A stretch of DNA of 36,763 nt from NCBI RefSeq assembly GCF_000819765.1, contig NZ_CDBT01000043.1, positions 1 through 36,763 of the forward strand, written 5' to 3'. Every line of letters begins with the position of its first letter. The stretch's first letter is position 1. Below the pieces are notes generated by a model. The model had not been told where the DNA came from. It saw only the letters and a program-made list of their open reading frames with translations, and searched no databases. A program made the position numbers and the translations under genes. Source of the DNA: Aeromonas bivalvium. Its GTDB lineage: Bacteria > Pseudomonadota > Gammaproteobacteria > Enterobacterales > Aeromonadaceae. Below are positions 27,697-36,763 of this stretch, piece after piece.

Positions 27697-28800
27697 ATGA
27701 GTCTTGCAGATCAAGTATTGGCGGTGAATGACGATTTGCCGATCCGTACCGATAAACCTGTCCATTCAGGCAAGGTGCGCAGCGTCTACTGGTTGACCCC
27801 GGCAGACAGTGCCCGGCTCATCAGAGAGAAAGGCTATGACGTGCCGGCCGATGCGCCCCTGGCCATCATGGTGATCAGTGATCGCATCTCGGCCTTCGAC
27901 TGCATCTGGCAGGGGGTGGACGGCTTGAACGGCGTCCCGGGCAAGGGGGCGGCGCTCAATGCCATCTCCAGCCACTGGTTCACGCTCTTCAAGGAGAAGG
28001 GATTGGCGGACAGCCATATCCTGGATATCCCGCACCCCTTCGTCTGGATCGTGCAAAAGGCCCGCCCCGTGCTGATCGAGGCCATCGCCCGTCAATACAT
28101 CACAGGCTCCATGTGGCGTGCCTACCAGGATGGCGAGCGGGAGTTCTGCGGCATCACCCTGCCCGAAGGCCTGCAAAAGGATCAGAAGCTGCCCGAGATC
28201 CTCATCACTCCCTCTACCAAGGGCGTGCTGAAAGGACTGGACGGCGTGCCGGAAGCGGACGACGTCAACGTCTCCCGGGCCGACATAGAGCGCCACCATC
28301 AGGCCTTCGGTTTCCGCTCCCCGGCGGACATCGATCGCTACGAGACGCTGCTCAAGGAAGGCTTCAACGTCATCAGCGAGGCCCTGGCCGAGCGGGACCA
28401 GCTGTTCGTCGACACCAAGTTCGAGTTCGGTTACGTGACCGATGCCGCCGGTCGCGAGAAGCTCATCTACATGGATGAAGTCGGCACCCCCGACAGCTCG
28501 CGGATCTGGGACGGCGCCGCCCTGCGCAACGGCGAGATCGTCGAGAAGTCCAAAGAGGGCTTCCGCCAGTGGCTGCTGAACCACTTCCCGGATCCGGACA
28601 TACTGCTCAACAAGCACCGCATGCCGGAGCGATTCGCCCTGGCCCGGAACAACAAGCTGCCCACCGAGGTGATGATGGACATCTCCCACACCTATGTGGG
28701 CATCGCCGAGACCATCATAGGTCAGCCGCTGGTGCGCAGCGCCCATCCCAAGCAGGAGATCATCGAGGTGCTGCGGGAGCAGTACGGCCTGATCGACTGA
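27697..28800 (+). CDS. purC: SAICAR synthetase (long form)
   Basis: 367 residues from ATG 27697. It joins aspartate to CAIR in step eight of purine synthesis. The order of motifs is that of the family: [10 protein letters not shown] near the start, [10 protein letters not shown] for the substrate pocket, [12 protein letters not shown] and DTKFEFGYV for later binding strands. The protein is much longer than E. coli PurC (about 237 residues) and resembles the roughly 367-residue form seen in Vibrio. The GTG at 27685 is in frame but sits inside the AGGAAG Shine-Dalgarno for the ATG, so the ATG is preferred. A hairpin (CCCCC/GGGGG, 27591-27611) is in the leader. Confidence 0.95.
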   Translation: MSLADQVLAVNDDLPIRTDKPVHSGKVRSVYWLTPADSARLIREKGYDVPADAPLAIMVISDRISAFDCIWQGVDGLNGVPGKGAALNAISSHWFTLFKEKGLADSHILDIPHPFVWIVQKARPVLIEAIARQYITGSMWRAYQDGEREFCGITLPEGLQKDQKLPEILITPSTKGVLKGLDGVPEADDVNVSRADIERHHQAFGFRSPADIDRYETLLKEGFNVISEALAERDQLFVDTKFEFGYVTDAAGREKLIYMDEVGTPDSSRIWDGAALRNGEIVEKSKEGFRQWLLNHFPDPDILLNKHRMPERFALARNNKLPTEVMMDISHTYVGIAETIIGQPLVRSAHPKQEIIEVLREQYGLID

Positions 28801-28818
28801 GGCGAGTGGTCTTCTTTG

Positions 28819-28847
28819 CCGCCAGGAAACAAACGTTTGCCTGGCGG
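28819..28847. repeat. Inverted repeat with PurR-box-like core after purC
   Basis: Outer arms CCGCCAGG and CCTGGCGG enclose the palindrome CAAACGTTTG (28830-28839). The 16 bases from 28827 match the PurR operator consensus ANGCAANCGNTTNCNT at 15 positions. It lies 19 bases past the purC stop rather than in front of a gene. Confidence 0.55.
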
Positions 28848-28878
28848 GCCGCCTCGGGTGACCAGGCGGCATATGCGA

Positions 28879-28902
28879 ACGGGCCCCATTGCGGGGCCCG
28901 TT
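28879..28902 (+). terminator. Intrinsic terminator of purC
   Basis: AACGGGCCCC and GGGGCCCGTT arms, ATTGC loop, then TCCTCTTT. Confidence 0.8.
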
Positions 28903-28966
28903 CCTCTTTGTGCCATCGCGCCATCTGGAGAGCATGACCCTCGGCGGAGCCGGTCACTGGCCTGTT

Positions 28967-29569
28967 TCAGTCAAAGACCTTGAACACCTGGCCGCTCTGT
29001 ACCCCCATCACGGCTCTTTGGTAGGCGAGGGCCACCCGGGCGGCGGGCACACTCTCGAAACCGGGGAAAAAGGGACCGTACGCCTCCCGGGATTCGGTCA
29101 ACAGGGTCGGGCTCACCACATTGATGCGCAGCCCCTTGGGCAGTTCGCAGGCCGCGGCCTTGGCAAAATGCTCGATGGCGCCGTTGATGGTGGTGGCGCT
29201 GGCGCCACCCTGGATGGGGACCTCGCTCACTATGCCGCTGGTCAGGGTGATGGAGCCGCCCTCCCTGAGATAGGGAATGGCGGCGCGGGTCAGCTTGATC
29301 TGTCCCATCAGCTTGCTCTCCAGGCCAAACTGCCACTGCTCGTCGCTCAATTGGGCGAGGGGGCCGAAGGCGAGGTTGCCGCTGGCGACCACCAGGGCAT
29401 CGAAGGGACCTGTGGCGTCAAACAGGGCGGCGATGGAGGCGCCGTCGGTCATATCGACCCTGGCATCTCCCTGGCGGTGGCCGACGCGAACGATCTCGTG
29501 CTGACTCGCCAGCAGCGTGCTGACGGCGGAACCTATGGTGCCACTGGCACCGACAATGACGATTTTCAT
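28967..29569 (-). CDS. Atypical short-chain dehydrogenase
   Basis: 200 residues from ATG 29569, preceded by GGAG. The N terminus MKIVIVGASGTIGSAV is a Rossmann nucleotide-binding motif, and LRINVVSP and the general layout are those of the SDR superfamily. The usual catalytic YxxxK is not there: the aligned stretch after GGAS reads ATTIN, so both the Tyr and the Lys are replaced. I recall similar proteins in pseudomonads with the same change, so this seems a property of the subfamily and not decay. The substrate is unknown. It is divergent from a LysR regulator, which probably controls it. Confidence 0.85.
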   Translation of the reverse strand: MKIVIVGASGTIGSAVSTLLASQHEIVRVGHRQGDARVDMTDGASIAALFDATGPFDALVVASGNLAFGPLAQLSDEQWQFGLESKLMGQIKLTRAAIPYLREGGSITLTSGIVSEVPIQGGASATTINGAIEHFAKAAACELPKGLRINVVSPTLLTESREAYGPFFPGFESVPAARVALAYQRAVMGVQSGQVFKVFD

Positions 29570-29587
29570 GGCTGCACTCCTTGTTGG

Positions 29588-29604
29588 GATATATCGATAA
29601 TATC
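29588..29604. promoter_or_regulatory. Candidate LysR-type operator
   Basis: The interrupted palindrome GATAT-N7-ATATC contains T-N11-A, the common LysR-family site, and lies in the 98-base gap between the divergent dehydrogenase and regulator genes. Confidence 0.5.
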
Positions 29605-29667
29605 TGGACAAACAAGAAGAAAAAGCGCTTAACATGAACGAATTGTTGTCATTTTGGAGTGAATGGT

Positions 29668-30567
29668 GTGGAGCTAGGTCATCTGTCGAGCTTCTATCAG
29701 GTGGTGCTGCGGGGCAGTTTCTCCGCCGCCGCCGATGCCCTTGGGGTGAGCAAAGGCATGCTCAGCCGCCATGTCAGTGCCCTGGAGCGGGACCTCAATG
29801 CCCAGTTGCTGCAGCGTACCACCCGCAGGCTCAGCCTGACCGAGGCGGGCAAGAGCCTCTATCAGCAGGCGGGGGAGATCTTTGCCCTGGCCCAGCAGGC
29901 CCGGCAGGACATAGAGGCGCTGACCGAGGAGGACAGCGGACGGCTGCGCTTCACCTGCCCGGTCAGCATGGGAGACCGACTGGCCGCCGAACTGCTCGAG
30001 CATTTCGCGGCTCTTTGTCCCGGGGTCAGCCTGGAGTTCAACTTTACCAATGCCGCCCTCGACATGAGCCAGGGGGAGCACGACATCGCCCTGCGCGCCA
30101 TGACCCAGATACCGGACAACCTGGTCGCCCTCCCTCTGGGGCGACTGCGGGATGTGGTGGTGGCCAGTCCGGCCTGGGTGGCGCGCCATGGCCTGCCGGC
30201 GACCCCTTATGAGATGGCGGCCCACAGCTGCCTGCTGCAGGATCACAACCCCGCCTGGGAGCAGTGGCATCTCGCCAGAGAGGGGGAGGAGGCAAGGATC
30301 CTGGTGCAAGGCAAGGTGCGGTCCAACCACTACAGCACCTTGCTGCGACTGGCGGTGGCCGGCATGGGGCCCACCAAGTGTCCGCTGATGCTGGCCGACC
30401 CCCTGCTGGCCCGGGGCGAACTGCAGTGGCTGCTGCCCGCGTGGCAGGGGTCGCTTCATCCGCTGCACATAGTACATGCCCAGCAGCGCCGGGTGCCGCG
30501 CAAGATCAAGCTGTTCAAGCAGCTGTTGCAGGCCTGGTTTCGCGAGCATCCCCACTATCTGATGTGA
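29668..30567 (+). CDS. LysR-family transcriptional regulator
   Basis: 299 residues from GTG 29668, which has GGAG eight bases upstream; GTG 29659 is in frame but lies over that site. The N-terminal winged helix-turn-helix (GSFSAAADALGVSKGMLSRHVSALE, split by a turn) and the effector-binding domain from about residue 90 are standard. It resembles the AaeR/DsdC-like group of short LTTRs that control a divergent neighbour. The most likely target is the dehydrogenase at 28967-29569, with autorepression through the palindrome in between. The effector is unknown. Confidence 0.92.
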   Translation: MELGHLSSFYQVVLRGSFSAAADALGVSKGMLSRHVSALERDLNAQLLQRTTRRLSLTEAGKSLYQQAGEIFALAQQARQDIEALTEEDSGRLRFTCPVSMGDRLAAELLEHFAALCPGVSLEFNFTNAALDMSQGEHDIALRAMTQIPDNLVALPLGRLRDVVVASPAWVARHGLPATPYEMAAHSCLLQDHNPAWEQWHLAREGEEARILVQGKVRSNHYSTLLRLAVAGMGPTKCPLMLADPLLARGELQWLLPAWQGSLHPLHIVHAQQRRVPRKIKLFKQLLQAWFREHPHYLM

Positions 30568-30610
30568 GGGCAGGCGAAGCGCCAGCATACTGTTATCTGG
30601 CTGTCACAAA

Positions 30611-30631
30611 GGCCCGCTAAGGTAGCGGGCC
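30611..30631 (+). terminator. Hairpin after the LysR gene, possible terminator
   Basis: Nine-base perfect arms (GGCCCGCTA/TAGCGGGCC) with an AGG loop, 44 bases past the stop. No T run follows, so it may not terminate. Confidence 0.45.
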
Positions 30632-30659
30632 ATGTGTGGCACCGATAACGGATGATGAG

Positions 30660-31289
30660 ATGAAACGAGTGTGGAGCCTGGCCCTGTTACTGGGCTGCGG
30701 GAGTGTGAGCGGCCTGGCCCTGGCCGATGTCCGAGTCTCGGTACCGGCCCCGTTCCAGCTGCTGGCGGTGCAGGAGGGCAGGTTGCTCGACGAGCATAGC
30801 GCCAGCGTCAGGGAGGGGACAGCCCAGCTGCTGGTGCGTTACGACGGGGTGGAGGAGAGCCGCAACAGCAGCGACAACGATACCCACCATGTATCCGAAC
30901 CTCAGGTGGTACGCTTCGATGCCAGCGGCGGTCCCCTGATCCTGACGCCGGCTGCGGCTCCCGCCGCCCTGCGCAGTGGCGAGCAGATGGCCGCCTTTGC
31001 CAGGGCGCCCACGCTTGGCCTGGCTGATGAGCAGGGCCGGTCGGTCGCGTTTGCCCAGGACGAGCTGGTCAGCCGGGGGCTGCAGCTGGGGATCGACTGG
31101 CCCGATCGGCTGGCGGATTACAACCGGGATGGCGGTGTGGCGGCCCTGACGGTCGCTGCCGCGCCGAGCCAGGGTCCGGCCCTGGCCGTCGAAGCCAGCG
31201 GTCTGGAGGCCCAGTTGCAACAACTGTTCCTGCAGGCGGATCCCGCATTGCGCAAGCGCTTCATCGGCTGGGCCGTGCCCCGGCTCTGA
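30660..31289 (+). CDS. DUF2057 (YccT-like) exported protein
   Basis: 209 residues from ATG 30660; an ATG eight codons earlier would bury the signal peptide. The signal sequence (MKRVWSLALLLGCGSVSGLALA) ends before DVRVSVPAPFQLLAVQEG. The N-terminal beta-strand pattern and the C-terminal LRKRFIGWA fit the DUF2057/YccT family, whose members end in a similar FxxW motif. It is probably periplasmic. E. coli YccT (CsgI) is reported to influence curli; no such link is shown here. A cysteine sits in the signal peptide but not in a clear lipobox. Confidence 0.8.
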   Translation: MKRVWSLALLLGCGSVSGLALADVRVSVPAPFQLLAVQEGRLLDEHSASVREGTAQLLVRYDGVEESRNSSDNDTHHVSEPQVVRFDASGGPLILTPAAAPAALRSGEQMAAFARAPTLGLADEQGRSVAFAQDELVSRGLQLGIDWPDRLADYNRDGGVAALTVAAAPSQGPALAVEASGLEAQLQQLFLQADPALRKRFIGWAVPRL

Positions 31290-31350
31290 TCTGCCCGGGT
31301 CGGGGGCGCCGTCACCGCCCTCCCGCTTTCCTTGCAAGGGAGCTTGCAGT

Positions 31351-31383
31351 AAGGTGGGCACACTGCCGTGCCCACCTTTTTTT
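31351..31383 (+). terminator. Intrinsic terminator of the DUF2057 gene
   Basis: Eleven-base stem AAGGTGGGCAC/GTGCCCACCTT with a six-base loop, followed by T7. Confidence 0.95.
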
Positions 31384-31396
31384 GCATGAGGTCCCC

Positions 31397-31834
31397 ATGT
31401 TCGAACTGCATCCCCGCCTGGCCGCCGATACCCGGGTGCTTGGCGATCTGCCCCTGTGCCGCGTCCTGCTCGCCAAGGAGAGCCAGTATCCCTGGCTCAT
31501 CCTGGTGCCACGGGTGGCCGGTTTGCGCGAGATCCACCATCTGGCCCCCCTTCAGCAGCAGCAACTGATGCAGGAGTCCTGCGCCGTCGCCGCCCTGATG
31601 GATCAGGCGCTCGCGCCCGACAAGATCAATGTGGCGGCCCTGGGCAACCTGGTGCCCCAGCTGCATCTGCACCATGTGGCCCGCTTCGTCGGTGACAAGG
31701 CCTGGCCGGGGCCCATTTGGGGAGCTCATCCCGTCATTCCCCATGGGCCGCAAGTTTTGGCGCGGGAGGCCGATACATGGCAGACGCGCCTAGGCACAGT
31801 CCCCGGGTTCACCCCGATCTATGCCGACGAGTGA
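31397..31834 (+). CDS. HIT-like domain protein
   Basis: 145 residues from ATG 31397, with GAGG five bases upstream. FELHPRL-AADTRVLGDLPLCRVLL and WLILVPR match the HIT-fold beta-strands. The histidine-triad motif is QLHLHHVARF: the first two triad His are in place, but the fifth position of HxHxH is Val. The ending AWPGPIWG is typical of a small HIT-like group in gammaproteobacteria. True HIT proteins hydrolyse nucleotide phosphoramidates or similar compounds; the middle His, the nucleophile, is present, so activity cannot be ruled out. It has its own terminator upstream. Confidence 0.88.
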   Translation: MFELHPRLAADTRVLGDLPLCRVLLAKESQYPWLILVPRVAGLREIHHLAPLQQQQLMQESCAVAALMDQALAPDKINVAALGNLVPQLHLHHVARFVGDKAWPGPIWGAHPVIPHGPQVLAREADTWQTRLGTVPGFTPIYADE

Positions 31835-31933
31835 CGAAAGAGCGTGCTGGCTCCCAGCCCGATGACAAGGGCCCGGCCAGGCCTCTCCCTTTGTGTTATA
31901 GATAAGCCCATTTTCGCCGTTCAGGAAGAGCCC

Positions 31934-32632
31934 ATGATAGTAACGAGAGCCGATGACGATACCGTGCTGACCACGGAAGATGTACTGCTGAGCCTGTGTA
32001 ACTCGGTCACCAAGGTGCTGAGTGCGGCCAGCCAGAGCCAGGTGCGCTTCTCCGGCATGGTGCAGAAGATCAGCAAGACCTGCCTCAAGCCCGACATCGG
32101 CTGCTTCGTGCTGTTCGATGGCGGCTTCTCCGGCCTGGTGGTGATCAACTTCTCCGCCGCCGCCGCCATGGAACTCTACGAGAACTACATGCTGAGCATG
32201 GGGCTCTCCAAGGAGGATCTCGCCATCTCCCACACCTCGGACGAGGTGAGCAACGTGATGGGAGAGCTGATGAACCAGATCGTCGGCAGCTTCACCCACA
32301 AGGTCGGCCGCGAGCTGCAGACCCACATCACCCAGAACCAGCCCAAGATGCTGGCCCTGAACAAGCAGGTGATGCTGAGCGTCGATACCAACCTCGACAA
32401 CCCGGAGTCGCGCCGGGTCACCTTCTTCACCGCCCGCAACAACATCTTCTATCTGGAGCTGGCGATGGACAAGACCGAGTTCATCCGGTTGCACGACGAG
32501 GGGCGGGATCAGGAGGAGCTGAGCCCGGACGAGCTGATCGCCCGTACCAAGCTGGCCCAGGCCCCGCAACCGGCGGCGACCGTCGCCAGTGCGAACGAGC
32601 ACGACGACCTGCTGGACTCCCTCGGGATCTGA
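31934..32632 (+). CDS. CheX-like DUF3334 protein
   Basis: 232 residues from ATG 31934, with AGGAAGAG upstream. The central region has the pattern of the CheC/CheX/FliY phosphatase fold: SHTSDEVSNVMGELMNQIVGSF contains E-x-x-N followed by a helix and a second conserved Asn, the residues that in CheX remove phosphate from CheY. The domain matches the DUF3334 family of Vibrio, Shewanella and Aeromonas. The C-terminal tail after about residue 190 is charged and ends DDLLDSLGI, a possible docking tail. Its partner is unknown. It is not in a che operon. Confidence 0.82.
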   Translation: MIVTRADDDTVLTTEDVLLSLCNSVTKVLSAASQSQVRFSGMVQKISKTCLKPDIGCFVLFDGGFSGLVVINFSAAAAMELYENYMLSMGLSKEDLAISHTSDEVSNVMGELMNQIVGSFTHKVGRELQTHITQNQPKMLALNKQVMLSVDTNLDNPESRRVTFFTARNNIFYLELAMDKTEFIRLHDEGRDQEELSPDELIARTKLAQAPQPAATVASANEHDDLLDSLGI

Positions 32633-32647
32633 GCGCCGTCACGGCAT

Positions 32648-32678
32648 AAAAAAAGAGGCCACCCCAGGGTGGCCTCCT
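32648..32678. terminator. Shared terminator between DUF3334 and DUF2860 genes
   Basis: GAGGCCACC and GGTGGCCTC arms with a four-base loop; a T7 run follows on the minus strand, a weaker one on the plus strand. Confidence 0.9.
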
Positions 32679-32703
32679 TGTTTTCAGCAGGCGCCACGCG
32701 CCA

Positions 32704-33690
32704 TCAGAAGGTGTAGAGCAGGCCGGTGCTCAGGGAGCTGGCGTTGCTGTCGTAGAAGGCGATGTCGGAGTCGGCCCTGGCGTAGCTGGCGCTCACCACG
32801 GCGGAGAGGGGGGCGACCCCGAACAGGCGATGCCAGAAGAAGGAGCCGCCGATGGCGAACTCGTTGGCATCGGCCCGTCTGCCAAAGATCGGCTGGATGG
32901 CGTCATAGTCGCGCTTGCCGAGATAGAGGTTGCTCACCAGGGACCACTGGCTTTGCTTGAGGCCGTAGCTCAGCTGAAGGCCGGTGCTGTCATAACGCTC
33001 GGCCCGGCCATCCAGGTCGGCCTGGCGGTAGATCAGGGAGGGCTCGAGCAGTTGGCCCGGGGCCAGCTGCCACAGGTAACCCAATTCGAAGGTATATTCC
33101 CGGCCGTTGCGATCGAGCTGGTGGGCGACCTCGTGACCATAGCGTTCGCCGCTGTGTTCGTTGTCGATGTCTATCTTGCGCAAGGTGGCCTTGCCGTTGA
33201 AGTGCGAACCCCAGATCTTGTCCCAGCTCAGGCGCATGCCGCGAGAGCTGCGGTCCGTGGTCTCCCGATCGACACCGGTGGCGAAGGGATCCTGCCACTG
33301 CTCGCCGGGCAGGGCGCTGAACACATAGGAGCCGGCGATGATGCCCTTGTCGCCCACCTGCTGGCGCACCCCCAGCTGCTGGGTGAAGTCGAAGCGCACC
33401 GCGTCCTGGATAAGGTTGCCCAGGAACAGCTGGGTGCGGGTGTCGGCGAAGGTGTAGCGCAGATCCGCATTGATCAGAGGGGTCAGACCGTCGGAACGCT
33501 CGGCCGAGCCCAGGCTGTCGATGCGCTCATGGCTGTCATGGCCCTTGTAGAAGTTGGACTCGTAGCTGCTGGCGTTGATGCCTCCCAGCAGGAAGCCGGA
33601 GAAGCCGGACTGTTTCGGGATCTCGATGATCTCGGCATGAAGGGGCCCGGCGACCAGCAGACCCAGGCCGAGTAACAGACTCTTGCGCAT
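32704..33690 (-). CDS. DUF2860 outer-membrane beta-barrel protein
   Basis: 328 residues. The signal peptide MRKSLLLGLGLLVAGPLHA ends before EIIEIPKQSGFSGFLLGGIN. The rest alternates hydrophobic and polar residues as in a barrel and ends in the aromatic strand LSTGLLYTF, the signature recognised by BamA. The pattern matches the DUF2860 family of gammaproteobacterial porin-like proteins, whose function is not known. It has its own promoter. Confidence 0.85.
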   Translation of the reverse strand: MRKSLLLGLGLLVAGPLHAEIIEIPKQSGFSGFLLGGINASSYESNFYKGHDSHERIDSLGSAERSDGLTPLINADLRYTFADTRTQLFLGNLIQDAVRFDFTQQLGVRQQVGDKGIIAGSYVFSALPGEQWQDPFATGVDRETTDRSSRGMRLSWDKIWGSHFNGKATLRKIDIDNEHSGERYGHEVAHQLDRNGREYTFELGYLWQLAPGQLLEPSLIYRQADLDGRAERYDSTGLQLSYGLKQSQWSLVSNLYLGKRDYDAIQPIFGRRADANEFAIGGSFFWHRLFGVAPLSAVVSASYARADSDIAFYDSNASSLSTGLLYTF

Positions 33691-33736
33691 TGCTCATTCC
33701 TCGAACGAGTAGGATTCAAACAGATTGACCTGCGGC

Positions 33737-33765
33737 ATTATAAGGAGGTGTTCCGCCCCTGTCTG
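33737..33765 (-). promoter_or_regulatory. Promoter of the DUF2860 gene
   Basis: Minus strand: -35 CAGACA (33760-33765), 17-base spacer, -10 TATAAT (33737-33742), about 45 bases before the ATG at 33690. Confidence 0.6.
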
Positions 33766-33959
33766 CCTCCATGGCATCCCTGTCGCACCCGGGCGGGTTT
33801 GTTTTGCCCGCCCCCGACGGGGCCCGCCACACCTTGCACCGCACCAGTGAGGGCCAGCTCACAAAGGGTGGGGCGGACGCAATAAATCCAGCGTCGGGAC
33901 AAGAGTTCCGGGACGGCTGCTGGTATTCTGGGGAGCACTTGTGGGGAGAAAACAACGAG

Positions 33960-36275
<2,316 letters not shown>

Positions 36276-36326
36276 CCCCCAAGCCATGACAGCGACCCAG
36301 ACGAGGGAAGCCAGAGGAGTGAGCCC

Positions 36327-36763
36327 ATGTACCAGACCCTGATCCCGCCCCTGCGCATCGTCCCCAGAGGGGAGGAGAGCCTGCTGGCGGCGACCGAATT
36401 CGATCGGGCCCGGATCGTCCAGGCGGCCCCGGTGCGCCGCTTGCAGCAAAAGACCCAGGTATTCCCGCTGGATGTGAAGGCCTCGGTGCGCAGCCGGCTG
36501 ACCCACTCCCTGGAAGTGCAGGAGACGGGGCGCCAGATCAGCCGTCGCATCCTGGGGCGCTTGCCCGCCGAGGCGGTCTGCCCCTGGTCCTTCATCAATC
36601 TGGTGGAGATGGCCTGCCTGCTCCATGACGTGGGCAACCCCCCCTTCGGCCACTTCGGGGAGCAGGTGATGGGGCAATGGCTCGGCGAGCAGCTCGATCC
36701 CCTGTTTGCCGCCGCCGTGGGGGCGGCGAGCGAGCAGTGGCCGCGGCTGCGGGCCGATCTGCT
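36327..36763 (+). CDS. dgt: dGTP triphosphohydrolase, N-terminal part (runs off window)
   Basis: The first 145 codons of a gene continuing beyond the window. AGAGGAG precedes ATG 36327. The HD-domain metal motifs are visible: RLTHSLEV with the first His and LLHDVGNPPFGHFGE with the His-Asp pair, in close agreement with E. coli Dgt (RRLQQKTQVFPL is nearly identical). The enzyme splits dGTP into deoxyguanosine and triphosphate and so limits the dGTP pool. It lies 51 bases after arcB, possibly in the same transcript. The C-terminal part cannot be assessed. Confidence 0.93.
   Translation, partial: MYQTLIPPLRIVPRGEESLLAATEFDRARIVQAAPVRRLQQKTQVFPLDVKASVRSRLTHSLEVQETGRQISRRILGRLPAEAVCPWSFINLVEMACLLHDVGNPPFGHFGEQVMGQWLGEQLDPLFAAAVGAASEQWPRLRADL

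Overview
The window reads as a high-GC gammaproteobacterial chromosome, most likely Aeromonas. This rests on gene content, E. coli/Vibrio-like gene order (ybbP-ybbA/tesA, yfbU-yfbV-ackA-pta, bcp-gcvR/dapA-bamC-purC) and close family resemblance of the proteins; no database search was run. Most of it is ordinary core genome with good terminators between convergent genes. I saw no CRISPR array, insertion sequence or prophage.

Region by region. (1) 1-3234 is the 3' end of a giant type I-secreted RTX adhesin with a von Willebrand A domain. (2) 3426-6834, minus strand: a cold-shock protein with a near-consensus promoter and long leader, a YtfB/OapA-like cell-envelope protein and a Cache-type chemoreceptor. 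(3) 7110-9381: gltX followed by five near-identical tRNA-Ala(GGC) genes behind one strong promoter. (4) 9644-12936: a promoter, a class I cyclic-di-GMP riboswitch (GEMM-I) and a large secreted GH18 chitinase; a decayed copy of the chitinase's last chitin-binding motif lies just after its stop codon. (5) 13156-17983: cheV, then tesA divergent from ybbA-ybbP. (6) 18074-24126: yfcH, pta and ackA (minus), yfbV (plus), yfbU (minus). (7) 24306-28800: bcp and gcvR (minus), dapA-bamC and purC (plus). (8) 28967-33690: an atypical short-chain dehydrogenase divergent from a LysR regulator, a DUF2057 protein, a HIT-like protein, a CheX-like DUF3334 protein and a DUF2860 outer-membrane protein. (9) 33960-36763: arcB and the start of dgt.

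Functional themes: surface attachment and chitin use, with c-di-GMP as the likely shared signal for the chitinase; chemotaxis (receptor, CheV, CheX-like protein); overflow and redox metabolism (ackA-pta, ArcB); and housekeeping (lysine, purine, outer-membrane assembly, translation).

The items most worth a second look are the riboswitch-controlled chitinase with its broken duplicated tail, an ArcB that keeps Cys180 but has Tyr at the position of the second E. coli redox cysteine (241) while gaining Cys163, the structured ackA leader, and the CheX-like DUF3334 protein. None of these alone is proof of an undescribed system; the riboswitch class itself is known.
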